This document shows, one piece after another, positions 1 through 7,103 of a stretch of DNA of 63,294 bases. Below the pieces are notes generated by a model. It did not search any database, was not told the origin of the DNA, and worked only from the letters and a program-made list of their open reading frames with translations. How positions within the stretch are numbered: the first letter of the stretch is position 1; the number at the start of each line of letters is the position of its first letter. A program made the translations under genes and the position numbers. Source of the DNA: Streptomyces sp. CC208A (GTDB lineage Bacteria; Actinomycetota; Actinomycetes; Streptomycetales; Streptomycetaceae); assembly GCF_030010625.1 (NCBI RefSeq), contig NZ_JASCXN010000039.1, forward strand, positions 1-63,294. Direction: 5' to 3'.

Positions 1-1
1 C

Positions 2-346
2 CTGGCCAACCTCGGCAGCTTCGCCACCAACTTCTCCGCCAACCCTGCGATGGCTCCCCGTATGCGGATCCTCCGGGTCCTCGGCACTGAGTACTGGATG
101 TACGAGGGCCGGATCAACAACTCCGGGGCCAACATGGTGAACACGACGCAGACGATGTTCACCTTCAACAGCGGGTACCGGCCCCTGGTCGAACGCGGCG
201 CGAGCGTGTATGCCGCCACGAGCGCGCACTTCCCGGTGCGTCTCGGCCTGATGGTCTCGGGCGCGCTTACCGGCTCGGTGCCGACAGGCTCGGCGTCGCC
301 GACCACGATCTGGCTGGACAACGTGTGCTTCACCAACCCCGTCTGA
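2..346 (+). CDS. Phage tail/structural protein, C-terminal part
   Basis: The reading frame is open from the first full codon of the window, so only the last 114 residues are present. It ends in a Gly/Ser/Thr-rich region (residues SGALTGSVPTGSASPTTIW) and finishes LDNVCFTNPV, with the beta-rich, low-charge look of phage tail or receptor-binding proteins. The strongest argument is position: it sits directly before an endolysin and holin-like cassette on the same strand. I do not recognise a specific family. Tail fibre, minor tail protein or a carbohydrate-binding tail domain are all possible. Confidence 0.5.
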   Translation: MANLGSFATNFSANPAMAPRMRILRVLGTEYWMYEGRINNSGANMVNTTQTMFTFNSGYRPLVERGASVYAATSAHFPVRLGLMVSGALTGSVPTGSASPTTIWLDNVCFTNPV

Positions 347-412
347 CCCCCACCGCTTCACCGCCCGCCCCGCGCCGTACGGCCGGGGCCCTTCTGCTTC
401 CTGGAGGCCCTC

Positions 413-727
413 ATGTCCCACCCCACCCCGGCCATCGGCCGGATCGTTCACTACCGCGTCAGCAAGGAGGAGGCCGATGCCGTCAACCGCCGTCGGCGGG
501 ACTTCCACAACAGCCGGGGCGCCGCTGACCGCACCGGGTTCGTCGGCCACGTCGGCAACCGGGTCGAGCCCGGCGACGTGTTCCCCGCGATGATCGTGCG
601 GGTCTGGGACGAGTCCACCGTGACCGTCAACCTCCAGGTGGCGCTGGACGGAAACGACGTGCTGTGGGCCACCTCGCGCGCCGAGGGCGCCGAGCCGGGC
701 ACCTGGGCATGGCCGGGGCGTGCCTGA
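413..727 (+). CDS. Small phage-type hypothetical protein (104 aa)
   Basis: Starts at ATG 413 with a good ribosome binding site (GGAGG, 8 bases upstream). The protein has no membrane segment. It contains a charged helix (VSKEEADAVNRRRRDF) followed by a beta-rich half with PGDVFPAMIVRVWDES and VTVNLQVALDGNDVLWATS. Proteins of this shape recur between tail and lysis genes in Streptomyces prophages; no biochemical role is known to me. Its stop overlaps the start of the next gene (TGATGA-type junction), which argues for translational coupling in a phage late operon. Confidence 0.7.
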   Translation: MSHPTPAIGRIVHYRVSKEEADAVNRRRRDFHNSRGAADRTGFVGHVGNRVEPGDVFPAMIVRVWDESTVTVNLQVALDGNDVLWATSRAEGAEPGTWAWPGRA

Positions 728-909
728 TGACCCAACGCGCTGAGGAGATCGCCCAGCAGTTCCATGCGGCGTACGAGGAGCTGGCGCCGAGCCACGGCTA
801 CGAGACCCGCGAGGCGTCCCGGAAGCCCTGGGCCGAGGTGCCCGAGAACAACAAGGGGCTCATGGTCGCGGTCGTCGACCGGCTCCTGTCCGAAGGGGTG
901 ATCCGCTGA
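727..909 (+). CDS. Small hypothetical protein (60 aa), phage operon
   Basis: Starts at ATG 727, which overlaps the stop of the preceding gene; a longer in-frame start at 664 would overlap that gene by 64 bases and is less likely. The product is a soluble, mostly helical 60-residue protein (RAEEIAQQFHAAYEELAP then KGLMVAVVDRLLSEGVIR). It ends in TGATG overlap with the endolysin gene, so the two are probably co-translated. Function unknown; the position inside the lysis cassette is the only hint. Confidence 0.65.
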   Translation: MTQRAEEIAQQFHAAYEELAPSHGYETREASRKPWAEVPENNKGLMVAVVDRLLSEGVIR

Positions 910-1796
910 TGGCCGTTCCGATGACTGCCGACCAGTGGCTCGCCGCTCTGCGCGCGGAGGGCGTCACCGACATCGTCGAGATGAAGGGCTGGCGCACCCA
1001 CAACCGCGGCCAGCGCGGCGACGGCTGGGGCGACGTCCACGCCACGATGGTCCACCACACCGCCGGAGAGGGCCCCGGGCTCCCGGCCTGGTGCTACAAC
1101 GGCAGCGCGGACCTTCCCGGCCCGCTGTGCCACGACTTCCTCGCCCGCTCCGGCACGCTCTACCTCGTCGGCAACGGGCGGGCGAACCACGCTGGCCGGG
1201 TCGCGCGGAACGCGTACGAGGCCGTCCTCCACGAGCGGTCCGTGCATCCGGCGCCGGGGCCCGACGCCCTCGACGGAAACGCGGTCTCGTACGGCCTGGA
1301 GGTCGAGAACAACGGCCAGCCCGGCCGCGACTGGACACCGAAGCAGTACGACGTCGCCGTCCGCGTCCAGGCCGCCCGCTGCCGCCACCACGGCTGGTCT
1401 GCGGACTCGGTCTGGGCCCACAAGGAGGCCACGACCCGCAAGCCCCTGGATCCCCGCATCGACATGGACGACTTCCGGGCCGCCGTCGCCGAGCGCCTGC
1501 GGCACCCGGCGTCCTGGAACCCCGGCGACAAGCCGGCCACCCCCGCGCCTCCGGCCACGCCGAGGCCCACCTCCGAGAAGGAGCCCACCGTGGCCCTGAC
1601 CAAGGACGACATCACCCGCGTCGCACTGCGCGTGCTGGAGTACCGCAACCCGAAGGCGGACGAGGCCAGCAAGAAGGCCGGCCGCCGCATCCCGGACTTC
1701 TACGGCTACGTGGTGAAGACGTACGAGGCTGTCGTCGCGCTCGGCGCGAAGATCGACAAGCTCAACTCGCTGCTCACCGCCCAGAAGGAGAAGTGA
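909..1796 (+). CDS. Endolysin: N-acetylmuramoyl-L-alanine amidase (Amidase_2/PGRP fold)
   Basis: 295 aa. Zinc amidases of this fold cut the bond between N-acetylmuramic acid and the stem peptide. Visible signature residues: VHHTAGEG at 48-55 (first zinc His), NHAG near 94-97, LEVEN near 131-135, and AHKEATTRKPLDP at 171-183 (second zinc His and the conserved K/D pair). Catalytic domain about 20-200; then a Pro/Thr-rich linker (about 205-225) and a helical C-terminal segment (about 228-295, ALTKDDITRVALRVLEYRN) that probably binds the wall. No signal peptide, so release should depend on a holin, and a holin-like gene follows 2 bases after the stop. Confidence 0.9.
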   Translation: MAVPMTADQWLAALRAEGVTDIVEMKGWRTHNRGQRGDGWGDVHATMVHHTAGEGPGLPAWCYNGSADLPGPLCHDFLARSGTLYLVGNGRANHAGRVARNAYEAVLHERSVHPAPGPDALDGNAVSYGLEVENNGQPGRDWTPKQYDVAVRVQAARCRHHGWSADSVWAHKEATTRKPLDPRIDMDDFRAAVAERLRHPASWNPGDKPATPAPPATPRPTSEKEPTVALTKDDITRVALRVLEYRNPKADEASKKAGRRIPDFYGYVVKTYEAVVALGAKIDKLNSLLTAQKEK

Positions 1797-1798
1797 CG

Positions 1799-2026
1799 AT
1801 GTCCGACGCCGCCAAGCGCACGGCGCGCACCATCCTCCAGACTGCCCTCGGTATCGCCGTCGTCCTCCCCGCGGTCGTCGAGGCCGCCAGTATCCCCGCC
1901 GCCCTGCCGTGGGTCGCCGGCGCGCTCGCCGTCGCGGGCGCCATCACCCGCGTGATGGCCCTCCCGGGCGTCCAGGCGTTGCTGCCGCCCTGGCTTCGCA
2001 CCGACGGGACGGAGGCTCGACGGTGA
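1799..2026 (+). CDS. Holin-like small membrane protein (75 aa)
   Basis: Start chosen at ATG 1799, two bases after the endolysin stop, with AGGAG just upstream inside the endolysin gene. The 75-residue product has two hydrophobic stretches (TALGIAVVLPAVVEAA, about 14-29, and LPWVAGALAVAGAITRVMAL, about 36-55) and a short charged tail DGTEARR. Size, two predicted membrane helices and position behind an endolysin fit an actinophage holin, which would make holes in the membrane to let the endolysin out. No family signature is clear enough to name a holin class. Confidence 0.7.
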   Translation: MSDAAKRTARTILQTALGIAVVLPAVVEAASIPAALPWVAGALAVAGAITRVMALPGVQALLPPWLRTDGTEARR

Positions 2027-2277
2027 CGCCGACGGAGTCGAACCAGGTGGCCCTCGAACTGGAGCGGCTCCGCGGCTCGCTCGACGCCGGATTCGCGCGG
2101 GTGGACGGCTCCCTTGCGCTGCTGGTGCAACGGTCCGATCAGACCGACAAGCAGCTCGCCGACCACGAGGCCCGGCTCGACGCCCTGGAGAAGAACCGGT
2201 GGCCCCTCGCCTCCATCGCCGCACTCACGGCTGTGGCGGGTGCGGGACTCGCGCTTTGGGAGCTGGCCGGCCGCTGA
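2023..2277 (+). CDS. Small coiled-coil protein with C-terminal membrane helix (84 aa)
   Basis: Starts at GTG 2023, overlapping the stop of the holin-like gene. Residues 8-60 are a heptad-like helix (LELERLRGSLDAGFARVDGS, then LLVQRSDQTDKQLADHEARL). Residues 66-83 form one hydrophobic segment (LASIAALTAVAGAGLALWEL). It is the last gene of the phage operon and ends eight bases before a strong terminator. Small N-out coiled-coil/TM proteins in this position are often annotated as second holins or membrane-anchored lysis accessory proteins; I infer a lysis role only from context. Confidence 0.65.
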   Translation: MTPTESNQVALELERLRGSLDAGFARVDGSLALLVQRSDQTDKQLADHEARLDALEKNRWPLASIAALTAVAGAGLALWELAGR

Positions 2278-2284
2278 ACGTACT

Positions 2285-2310
2285 CCGCCCCCTCCTTCGG
2301 GAGGGGGCGG
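2285..2310. terminator. Perfect hairpin terminator closing the phage operon
   Basis: An 11-bp perfect stem (CCGCCCCCTCC / GGAGGGGGCGG) closed by a TTCG tetraloop lies 8 bases after the last phage gene. Because the stem is symmetric it can also serve the oppositely oriented genes that converge on it from the right. Confidence 0.85.
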
Positions 2311-2327
2311 CTTCGTCGTTTCCGAGG

Positions 2328-2522
2328 TCAGTCTTCTGGGTGCCGGACATGCTTCTTGAGAGCGGCCTCGACGTCGAACCGAGACTGCCCGGTCGCCTCC
2401 GCATGGGCAGTGATCGCGGCCTGCACCGCCTCCGCCGTGGCCACGGTAAGGGCTCCGGCCTGCTGCTCGGCCCACGCCGCTTCTTCGAGCCGGATCAGTT
2501 CGTCGGTGAGTTCGATCGCCAC
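2328..2522 (-). CDS. Small hypothetical protein (64 aa) downstream of XRE/DUF5753 gene
   Basis: A 64-residue helical, acidic protein (MAIELTDELIRLEEAAWAEQ at its start, AALKKHVRHPED at its end), in the same direction as the XRE/DUF5753 gene 37 bases upstream. Genes for DUF5753 regulators are usually followed by a small partner, often DUF397. This protein lacks the W-x-x-SSYS and cysteine features I associate with DUF397, so it is either a different partner or an unrelated small protein. It converges on the phage operon terminator. Confidence 0.6.
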   Translation of the reverse strand: MAIELTDELIRLEEAAWAEQQAGALTVATAEAVQAAITAHAEATGQSRFDVEAALKKHVRHPED

Positions 2523-2559
2523 GGCGGGATGCTACGACACCACCCCACCAGCACCGCCG

Positions 2560-3411
2560 TCACCGCGCGGGAAGGGAACGACGAGCCCGCATGATCACCG
2601 CCTGCGCCTCCGCGCCCACCACCGCCGACTGCCGAAGCGTCCGCCACACCCGCATGTACGTGGCCACTGTCCCCCCGTCGTCGAGCCACGACTCCGAGTG
2701 CCAGTCCTCAGTGACCGCCAACCGCTCGTCGAGCACCCAGAAGCCGTTCGCCGTCGGGATCTTCAGCGGCGCCCCGAGCGGGATGATACCTAGCTCCACC
2801 GTGTCCATACCGACGGTCCCGGCAAGCCGGTCCAACTGCCCGGCGAGCACCAGCGGCGGGCAGATCAGCGCGTGAAGCGCGGGCTCCCAGACGAGCGCGT
2901 GGAGACGGTGGCCCCCCTGGTACAGCCAGTCCTGACGCCGTATCCGGGACCGGACAGCGTCCTCGGTATCCGGCTTCGTGCCCTGGAGCTCGGCGTACCG
3001 CAGGAAGATGTGCCGCGCGTAGTCCGCAGTCTGGAGCATGCCGGGAATCACCGACTCCTCCCACGCATGGATCGTCCGGGCCTGCTCGACGGCGACGTTC
3101 CATGTGTCCTGGACCGGGCGGTGGCCGGCGGCGAGCTGGCGGCGCCAGGACCGGATGTGGGACTCGAACCCTCGCAGGCGGACGAGCAGCTCCTCGGCGG
3201 CCTCAGGCTGGCCGACGGCTTCGGCCCAGGCTGTCAGGTCCTCGGCGTGCGCGGTCTGTCGGCCGTTCTCCAGCTTGTAGACCTTCGAGTGCTGCCAGCC
3301 GAGGCGCTGGGCGAGCTGCGGGCCGGTGAGCCGGCCACCAACAGCGGTGAGGCGTAGCTCTCGGAGGCGGATCCCGAGAGCCTCACGCGCCTGCTGGTAG
3401 TCCGTGCTCAC
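2560..3411 (-). CDS. XRE-type regulator with DUF5753 (Scr1/BldB-associated type)
   Basis: 283 aa. An N-terminal helix-turn-helix (about residues 29-70: GPQLAQRLGWQHSKVYKLEN) is followed by the DUF5753 domain (about 95-280), recognised by IHAWEESVIPGMLQTADYAR and the WVLDE...W..SWLDD...Y...W..L pattern. Streptomyces genomes hold dozens of these regulators, commonly paired with small DUF397-like proteins and sometimes with DUF6879 proteins; the pairs are proposed to work as antitoxin-like or developmental regulators. A DUF6879 gene lies 11 bases upstream in the same direction, so the two are likely co-transcribed. Location beside a phage lysis module suggests mobile-element cargo. Confidence 0.85.
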   Translation of the reverse strand: MSTDYQQAREALGIRLRELRLTAVGGRLTGPQLAQRLGWQHSKVYKLENGRQTAHAEDLTAWAEAVGQPEAAEELLVRLRGFESHIRSWRRQLAAGHRPVQDTWNVAVEQARTIHAWEESVIPGMLQTADYARHIFLRYAELQGTKPDTEDAVRSRIRRQDWLYQGGHRLHALVWEPALHALICPPLVLAGQLDRLAGTVGMDTVELGIIPLGAPLKIPTANGFWVLDERLAVTEDWHSESWLDDGGTVATYMRVWRTLRQSAVVGAEAQAVIMRARRSLPAR

Positions 3412-3422
3412 CGGCTATGGGC

Positions 3423-4172
3423 CTACTCGGTGCCGAGCTGGGCAGCGAAGGCGTCGTACGGCAGGGACGCGGCCACGGCGGCGTCGCGGACCTGGACGTA
3501 CCGCAGCACCTCGGCGGGCTCGGTGATGATCTCGACGTCGCGGAACTCGTCCTGCTCGTCGAAGCGGAGGACGGCGACGAGACGGGAGTCGAAGACCCAG
3601 AAGTCCTCGGCCGGCAGGAGCACGGCCTCGGCCTCATCCCGCCACAGGTTCCGGGCGTCCTCGCCGGTGGCCGCGTTGCAGCGGGCGTAGGACAGGAGGA
3701 ACCGCTGGCCGTCGGTTGGCGGGTTGTCGACGATCCGTACGCGGCCGACGTACTTGCCGGCCGCGGTCTGGGCGGTGATGTTCCGGCACCAGTCGCTGTC
3801 GAGGTCCATGGGGGCCTCCCCGGTCTCCAGGAACGTGGCGTACCCCTCGTCCTCCTCGTCGGAGGCGTAACGGCCGCGGGTCTCCAGGTGCCAGGCCGAG
3901 TAGGCGAAGTTGTGGAAGAGCTGGCCGAACTCTTCCGGGCTGATCAGCGTGCTCACGCGCTGCATCTCCTTCGGGGCGTGGTTGACGAGCAGCTCGCGCG
4001 GCACGGCGACCGCTGCGTCCTCCGGACCGAAGTGCTGAAGCCTTGCGAGGTCGTCCTGGTCGGTGAGCGGTCGGCCCTGGACGATGACCTCACCGGTGTC
4101 GAGGTCTTCGTGGAGTGCGGGGCAGCTGCCGTTCTTGCTGTCGGTGCCGATGAAGCGCAGGTGTCGCGTCAT
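3423..4172 (-). CDS. DUF6879-family protein with an extra N-terminal module
   Basis: 249 aa. Residues about 75-249 match the DUF6879 pattern as I remember it: EEFGQLFHNFAYSAWHLETR, then VGRVRIVDNPPTDGQRFLLSYA, then the FWVFDSRLVAVLRFDEQDEF block and a tail RDAAVAASLPYDAFA. The first 70 residues (LRFIGTDSKNGSCPALHEDL... VIVQGRPLTD) look like the separate small protein that is normally encoded just upstream of DUF6879 genes; here the two are one open frame. Function unknown; DUF6879 genes cluster with XRE/DUF5753 regulators, as here. Start ATG 4172 has a GGGGAGGA site upstream. Confidence 0.75.
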   Translation of the reverse strand: MTRHLRFIGTDSKNGSCPALHEDLDTGEVIVQGRPLTDQDDLARLQHFGPEDAAVAVPRELLVNHAPKEMQRVSTLISPEEFGQLFHNFAYSAWHLETRGRYASDEEDEGYATFLETGEAPMDLDSDWCRNITAQTAAGKYVGRVRIVDNPPTDGQRFLLSYARCNAATGEDARNLWRDEAEAVLLPAEDFWVFDSRLVAVLRFDEQDEFRDVEIITEPAEVLRYVQVRDAAVAASLPYDAFAAQLGTE

Positions 4173-4288
4173 GTGCTCGTCCTCCCCTTGGTCGAACTCT
4201 GTCGCCCCTCAGCTTGGTCGCCGCCGGGGCCCTGCGCCACGACCTTCGAGTGCCTACCTGCGACCAGACGGAACCATCCGGCCAAGCA

Positions 4289-4308
4289 TCGAGAACATTC
4301 GAGAACAT
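4289..4308. repeat. 10-bp direct repeat upstream of DUF6879 operon
   Basis: The decamer TCGAGAACAT occurs twice head to tail about 120 bases upstream of the DUF6879 start, in an otherwise AT-richer intergenic stretch. This spacing puts both copies on the same helix face, so it could be a regulator binding site for the divergent genes on either side. No factor is known to me. Confidence 0.5.
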
Positions 4309-4349
4309 GACGTCGCTCACGCTACCAACCCCCGCCTACCGTCCGGCAC

Positions 4350-4541
4350 ATGGCAACGCAGACCAGCAGGCGGCCCTGCACCTTCTGCACACGGCGAGAC
4401 GACGCCGACACATGCATCCGCTCGCACCGCAGCGAGACCGGAGAGATCACGCACATCTACGCCCACACGCGGTGCGCGAAGAAGCGGGGCGTGCTCCCCC
4501 TGTACGTGTACGTCGACCCCAGGACGGGGGAGCGCCGATGA
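4350..4541 (+). CDS. Small cysteine protein, zinc-ribbon-like (63 aa)
   Basis: 63 residues with CTFCTRRDDADTC near the N-terminus and a later TRCAKKRG, giving a CxxC...C...C arrangement suited to one zinc ion. Rich in Arg/Lys, no membrane segment. It overlaps the next gene by four bases (ATGA), so the two are probably one transcript. Such Cys-bearing proteins are common cargo next to XRE/DUF5753 regulators in Streptomyces; function unknown. Confidence 0.6.
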   Translation: MATQTSRRPCTFCTRRDDADTCIRSHRSETGEITHIYAHTRCAKKRGVLPLYVYVDPRTGERR

Positions 4542-4768
4542 CGACCGTCCTCCGGCACCTGCTGTGGCGAATCAAGCCCGACCCCGATCGACAGGCCCCC
4601 ACCCGGTACGTCCAGTGCCGTGACTGCGACGACCGTTCGCCCACGGAGGTCTCGCAGTCGGAATGCGACCTGTGGGCCATGGACCACAGCGGGCGCACCA
4701 ACCACCGGAAGTACCGCGAGTTCGCCGCGAGCGACCTCGTCACCGAACGCGTGCGGGCGCCGCGGTGA
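4538..4768 (+). CDS. Small conserved protein with CxxC (76 aa)
   Basis: Starts at ATG 4538 inside the stop of the previous gene. The 76-residue product carries YVQCRDCDDRSP and ends in a motif H-S-G-R-T-N-H-R-K-Y-R-E-F that I recognise from a widespread Streptomyces family of small proteins (recently given a DUF number, which I recall as DUF7848 but cannot verify). It overlaps the downstream gene by four bases. A single-domain metal-binding protein is likely; role unknown. Confidence 0.6.
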   Translation: MTTVLRHLLWRIKPDPDRQAPTRYVQCRDCDDRSPTEVSQSECDLWAMDHSGRTNHRKYREFAASDLVTERVRAPR

Positions 4769-5481
4769 CCGCGCCCGTCACTCCCACATCCGCCTGCCCC
4801 ATCAGCGGCAACCGCCCGGTGCCCCGGCTCGTGCTCCGCGCCGGACAGCGGATCGTCCGCGGACCGCTCCGGATCACGGCGGACGGCATCGCCTATCCGA
4901 ATCCGGATCCGGCGGATCGGGACGCGGAAGGGATCCTGTGGCCCCGGATCGTCGGCGAGGAGACTGGCGACCCGCTGTACGCCGACGTCAACCCCCTGCG
5001 GCAGCGGGCCGCCATGGAGAATCCCCAACGCCTGCTGTGCCAGGTCGGCATGGGCCCAGCCACCGTCGGCCCGGACGGCGTCCTGTGGATCGTCCCCCGG
5101 CCCACGGGCAGTGCCGCGGATCCGCACCAGCCGGGGTGGCCGGCGGTCCGGACGGTGGAGCCGCCGGTGTGCGCGGCGCACGCTCCTCTGGCGGCCCGCT
5201 GGTGCCCGCGGCTCCGGCACGGCGGGTATGCCGCCCTCCTCGTCCGCCAGGCGCCGCTCGCCGCCGTCGAGGGCACCCTCTACCGGCCGACCGGCGAGGG
5301 CCAGGTGGAGGCCCGACAGCGAGCTGTGTTCGAGCTGGACGAGGACGCCGGCCACCAGGACGTCGACGCGCGCTTCCTCCTTGCCGAGTACCTCGTCCGC
5401 CGCCTGGAGGACGTCACGGCCGTCGACCTCCGCGACCCCGAGCTGTACCGCGACGCCGTCCCGTGCGACGCCGCTCCCTGA
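4765..5481 (+). CDS. Hypothetical protein (238 aa) in small-protein operon
   Basis: Start chosen at GTG 4765, which overlaps the previous stop; a longer in-frame start at 4663 would overlap the neighbour by 100 bases. The sequence has several Cys/His pairs (SACPISGNRP, RLLCQVGM, PPVCAAHAPLAARWCPRLR), which suggests metal binding or disulfides, and no signal peptide or membrane helix. The central phrase ATVGPDGVLWIVPRP and the end LLAEYLVRRLEDVTAVDLRD are typical of Streptomyces proteins found beside XRE regulators, but I cannot name a family. Confidence 0.55.
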   Translation: MTAPVTPTSACPISGNRPVPRLVLRAGQRIVRGPLRITADGIAYPNPDPADRDAEGILWPRIVGEETGDPLYADVNPLRQRAAMENPQRLLCQVGMGPATVGPDGVLWIVPRPTGSAADPHQPGWPAVRTVEPPVCAAHAPLAARWCPRLRHGGYAALLVRQAPLAAVEGTLYRPTGEGQVEARQRAVFELDEDAGHQDVDARFLLAEYLVRRLEDVTAVDLRDPELYRDAVPCDAAP

Positions 5482-5523
5482 TGTCCGGCCTGCGGATGGT
5501 TGCGCCGATCGCCCGCAGGCCGG

Positions 5524-5754
5524 CTACTCCAGCAGCTCGGCGAGCGGCACGTCGAGGGCCTGTGCGATCTGGAGCAGCAGGCTCAGGCTCGGGTCGCTGG
5601 TGCCGTACTCGATGCGGTGGATCGTCTTGTGGTCGACGCCGCACCGGTCGGCGAGGGCGAGCTGGGAGAGGTTGGCGTGCTCGCGGGCGGTGCGGATGCG
5701 GGCACCGATCGCCTGGCGTCGGCTCAGCACCCATGCAGGCAGGTCGGAGGGCAT
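5524..5754 (-). CDS. XRE/Cro-type helix-turn-helix regulator (76 aa)
   Basis: 76 residues, almost entirely one lambda-repressor-type helix-turn-helix: ARIRTAREHANLSQLALADR, then CGVDHKTIHRIEYGTSDPSL and LLQIAQALDVPLAELLE. It has no effector domain. A perfect 18-bp palindrome lies 34 bases upstream, between this gene and the divergent small Cys protein, so autoregulation and control of that neighbour are likely. Small solo XRE proteins like this are typical of prophages, integrative elements and toxin-antitoxin loci. Confidence 0.85.
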   Translation of the reverse strand: MPSDLPAWVLSRRQAIGARIRTAREHANLSQLALADRCGVDHKTIHRIEYGTSDPSLSLLLQIAQALDVPLAELLE

Positions 5755-5787
5755 CCCTCCAACTTCTGATGATCATGAAGCTAGGTC

Positions 5788-5805
5788 TTTACCTGACCAG
5801 GTAAA
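5788..5805. promoter_or_regulatory. Perfect palindrome, probable XRE operator
   Basis: TTTACCTG and its exact reverse complement CAGGTAAA are separated by two bases (AC). The site lies in the 112-bp divergent region between the XRE gene and the small Cys protein. A hexamer GATCATGAA also occurs on each side (5771 and 5812). This is the sort of site a small Cro-like dimer would bind. Confidence 0.7.
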
Positions 5806-5865
5806 AAGTTCGATCATGAACGACCCGGGCCGAACCGGCCCCTCCCCCACGCAGAGACGCACACC

Positions 5866-6066
5866 ATGCCTGACACCCGCTGCAAGACCTGCGGCGCAAC
5901 CACCTCGGCCGACGGCTCCCCCACCACGCTCGTCGCCCTGGCCGACGGCGAGCCGGTCTACGCCTGCGCCGAGCACGCCGCCGAGCTTGCGGCCCCGCCC
6001 GGAGACCTTGCCGTTGCCCTGGCGCAGCTCCTGGATGTCTACCGACGGCTCTACGGCGGCCCTTGA
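5866..6066 (+). CDS. Small zinc-ribbon-like protein (66 aa)
   Basis: 66 residues beginning MPDTRCKTCGATTSADG with a later YACAEHAAELA, a CxxC...CxxH pattern for one zinc. The rest is a helix (DLAVALAQLLDVYRRLYG). Divergent from the XRE gene and probably controlled from the palindrome between them. It is followed by a strong terminator 22 bases after the stop. Role unknown; the ATG at 5866 is preceded by the weak site AGAGACG. Confidence 0.6.
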   Translation: MPDTRCKTCGATTSADGSPTTLVALADGEPVYACAEHAAELAAPPGDLAVALAQLLDVYRRLYGGP

Positions 6067-6088
6067 CCTGGCCGTAGAGGAGAATGTC

Positions 6089-6122
6089 GAAGCCCCGACC
6101 AGCCCTCCCTGGTCGGGGCTTC
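6089..6122 (+). terminator. 14-bp perfect hairpin terminator
   Basis: GAAGCCCCGACCAG pairs exactly with CTGGTCGGGGCTTC across a 6-base loop. It ends the small Cys-protein transcript and is followed by an AT-richer run (AGAAATTTCC). It also marks the right limit of the accessory block. Confidence 0.85.
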
Positions 6123-6293
6123 ACGCGTCCCCAGAAATTTCCTACCCACTTAAGCGTGATTAGGGACGGAGAACAGGGTCAGCCAGGGATGGTCGCGCAG
6201 GCCCTTCGCCGGGGCCGGAGCAGGCTCCCGGAAACCCCCCGGGCCCTGCGGGACCTTTTCCATGCTGATCTGACTAGTCATGCGGATGAGGCT

Positions 6294-6342
6294 AGTGACA
6301 GTCACTGACAATTGACAAAGCGATTCACGCGTCGGTAACTGT
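6294..6342 (+). promoter_or_regulatory. Promoter and operator of the TetR gene
   Basis: A consensus -35 TTGACA (6312-6317) and -10 TAACTG (6336-6341) are 18 bases apart. Immediately upstream is AGTGAC-A-GTCACT (6294-6306), a perfect 6+1+6 inverted repeat, a good candidate for TetR autoregulation. Bases 6123-6293 contain no gene that I can support. Confidence 0.55.
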
Positions 6343-6405
6343 CATGTAGCTCACAGGTACGCTGAGCAGGAAGAACCTCCTGCAATCGACCGGAAAGAGA
6401 CTCCT

Positions 6406-7062
6406 TTGACTGTGTCCGCGCCCGGCCTGCGCGAGCGGAAGAAGCAGCGCACGCGCGACGCGCTCGTCCGGGTCGCCCTGGAGCTCTTCACCGACCAGGG
6501 GTACGAGCGGACCACCGTCGACGAGATCGCCGAGGCGGTCGAGGTCTCCCAGCGGACCTTCTTCCGCTACTTCTCCTCCAAGGAGGAGGTCGCCTTCGCC
6601 GTGCAGCGGATGGTGGAGGCGGAGTTCGTCCGGGCGCTCGCCCGGCGCCCTCCCGAGGAGGGCCCCTTCGACGCGATGCGCAAGGCCGTGCTCGCCGCGT
6701 GGGACGACCTGGCCGGGACGATCGACGAAGTCGTCCCGGTCGAGCTGTACCTGAAGACCTTCCAGATGATCGAGTCGACGCCGTCGCTGCTCGCCGCGCA
6801 CCTGCGCCGGTCCAGCGAGCTGGAGGAGACCATCGCCCTGCTCATCGCCCGCCGCGAGGGGCTCGACGTGGACGTCGACCCGCGGCCCCGGATCGCGGTG
6901 GCCGCCTTCAGCGGGGTCATGCGGGTCACCGGCCAGATGTGGGGCAAGGGGACGGACCCCACCCTGGAGGGGATCCGCGCCCTCACCGAGCGGTACCTGG
7001 ACCACCTGGGGCCCGCCCTCTCGCTCCACTGGCGCGAGCCGCGCACCCCTGCAAGCTCCTGA
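6406..7062 (+). CDS. TetR-family transcriptional regulator
   Basis: 218 aa. N-terminal TetR helix-turn-helix at about 10-58 (LRERKKQRTRDALVRVALEL, YERTTVDEIAEAVEVSQRTF, FRYFSSKEEV). The C-terminal ligand domain resembles the TetR_C subfamily in which ...MIESTPSLLAAHLRRSSELE is typical; substrate unknown. The start is TTG 6406, six bases after GGAAAGAGA; GTG 6412 is the alternative. It is transcribed toward a secreted alpha/beta hydrolase gene 41 bases downstream and may control it as well as itself. Confidence 0.85.
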   Translation: MTVSAPGLRERKKQRTRDALVRVALELFTDQGYERTTVDEIAEAVEVSQRTFFRYFSSKEEVAFAVQRMVEAEFVRALARRPPEEGPFDAMRKAVLAAWDDLAGTIDEVVPVELYLKTFQMIESTPSLLAAHLRRSSELEETIALLIARREGLDVDVDPRPRIAVAAFSGVMRVTGQMWGKGTDPTLEGIRALTERYLDHLGPALSLHWREPRTPASS

Positions 7063-7103
7063 AGGACCGGGCGCGTCACCTTCGCCGTCTAAGGTGGCCG
7101 CCG

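Noticed and set aside
1..2310. A contractile injection system instead of a phage
   Set aside because: The visible genes are endolysin, holin-like and tail end; no sheath, baseplate or AAA ATPase is in the window, so ordinary prophage is simpler.
6084..6308. A 74-codon plus-strand open frame after the zinc-ribbon gene
   Set aside because: It begins inside the left arm of a strong terminator hairpin, has no ribosome binding site and its translation shows no domain or regular pattern.
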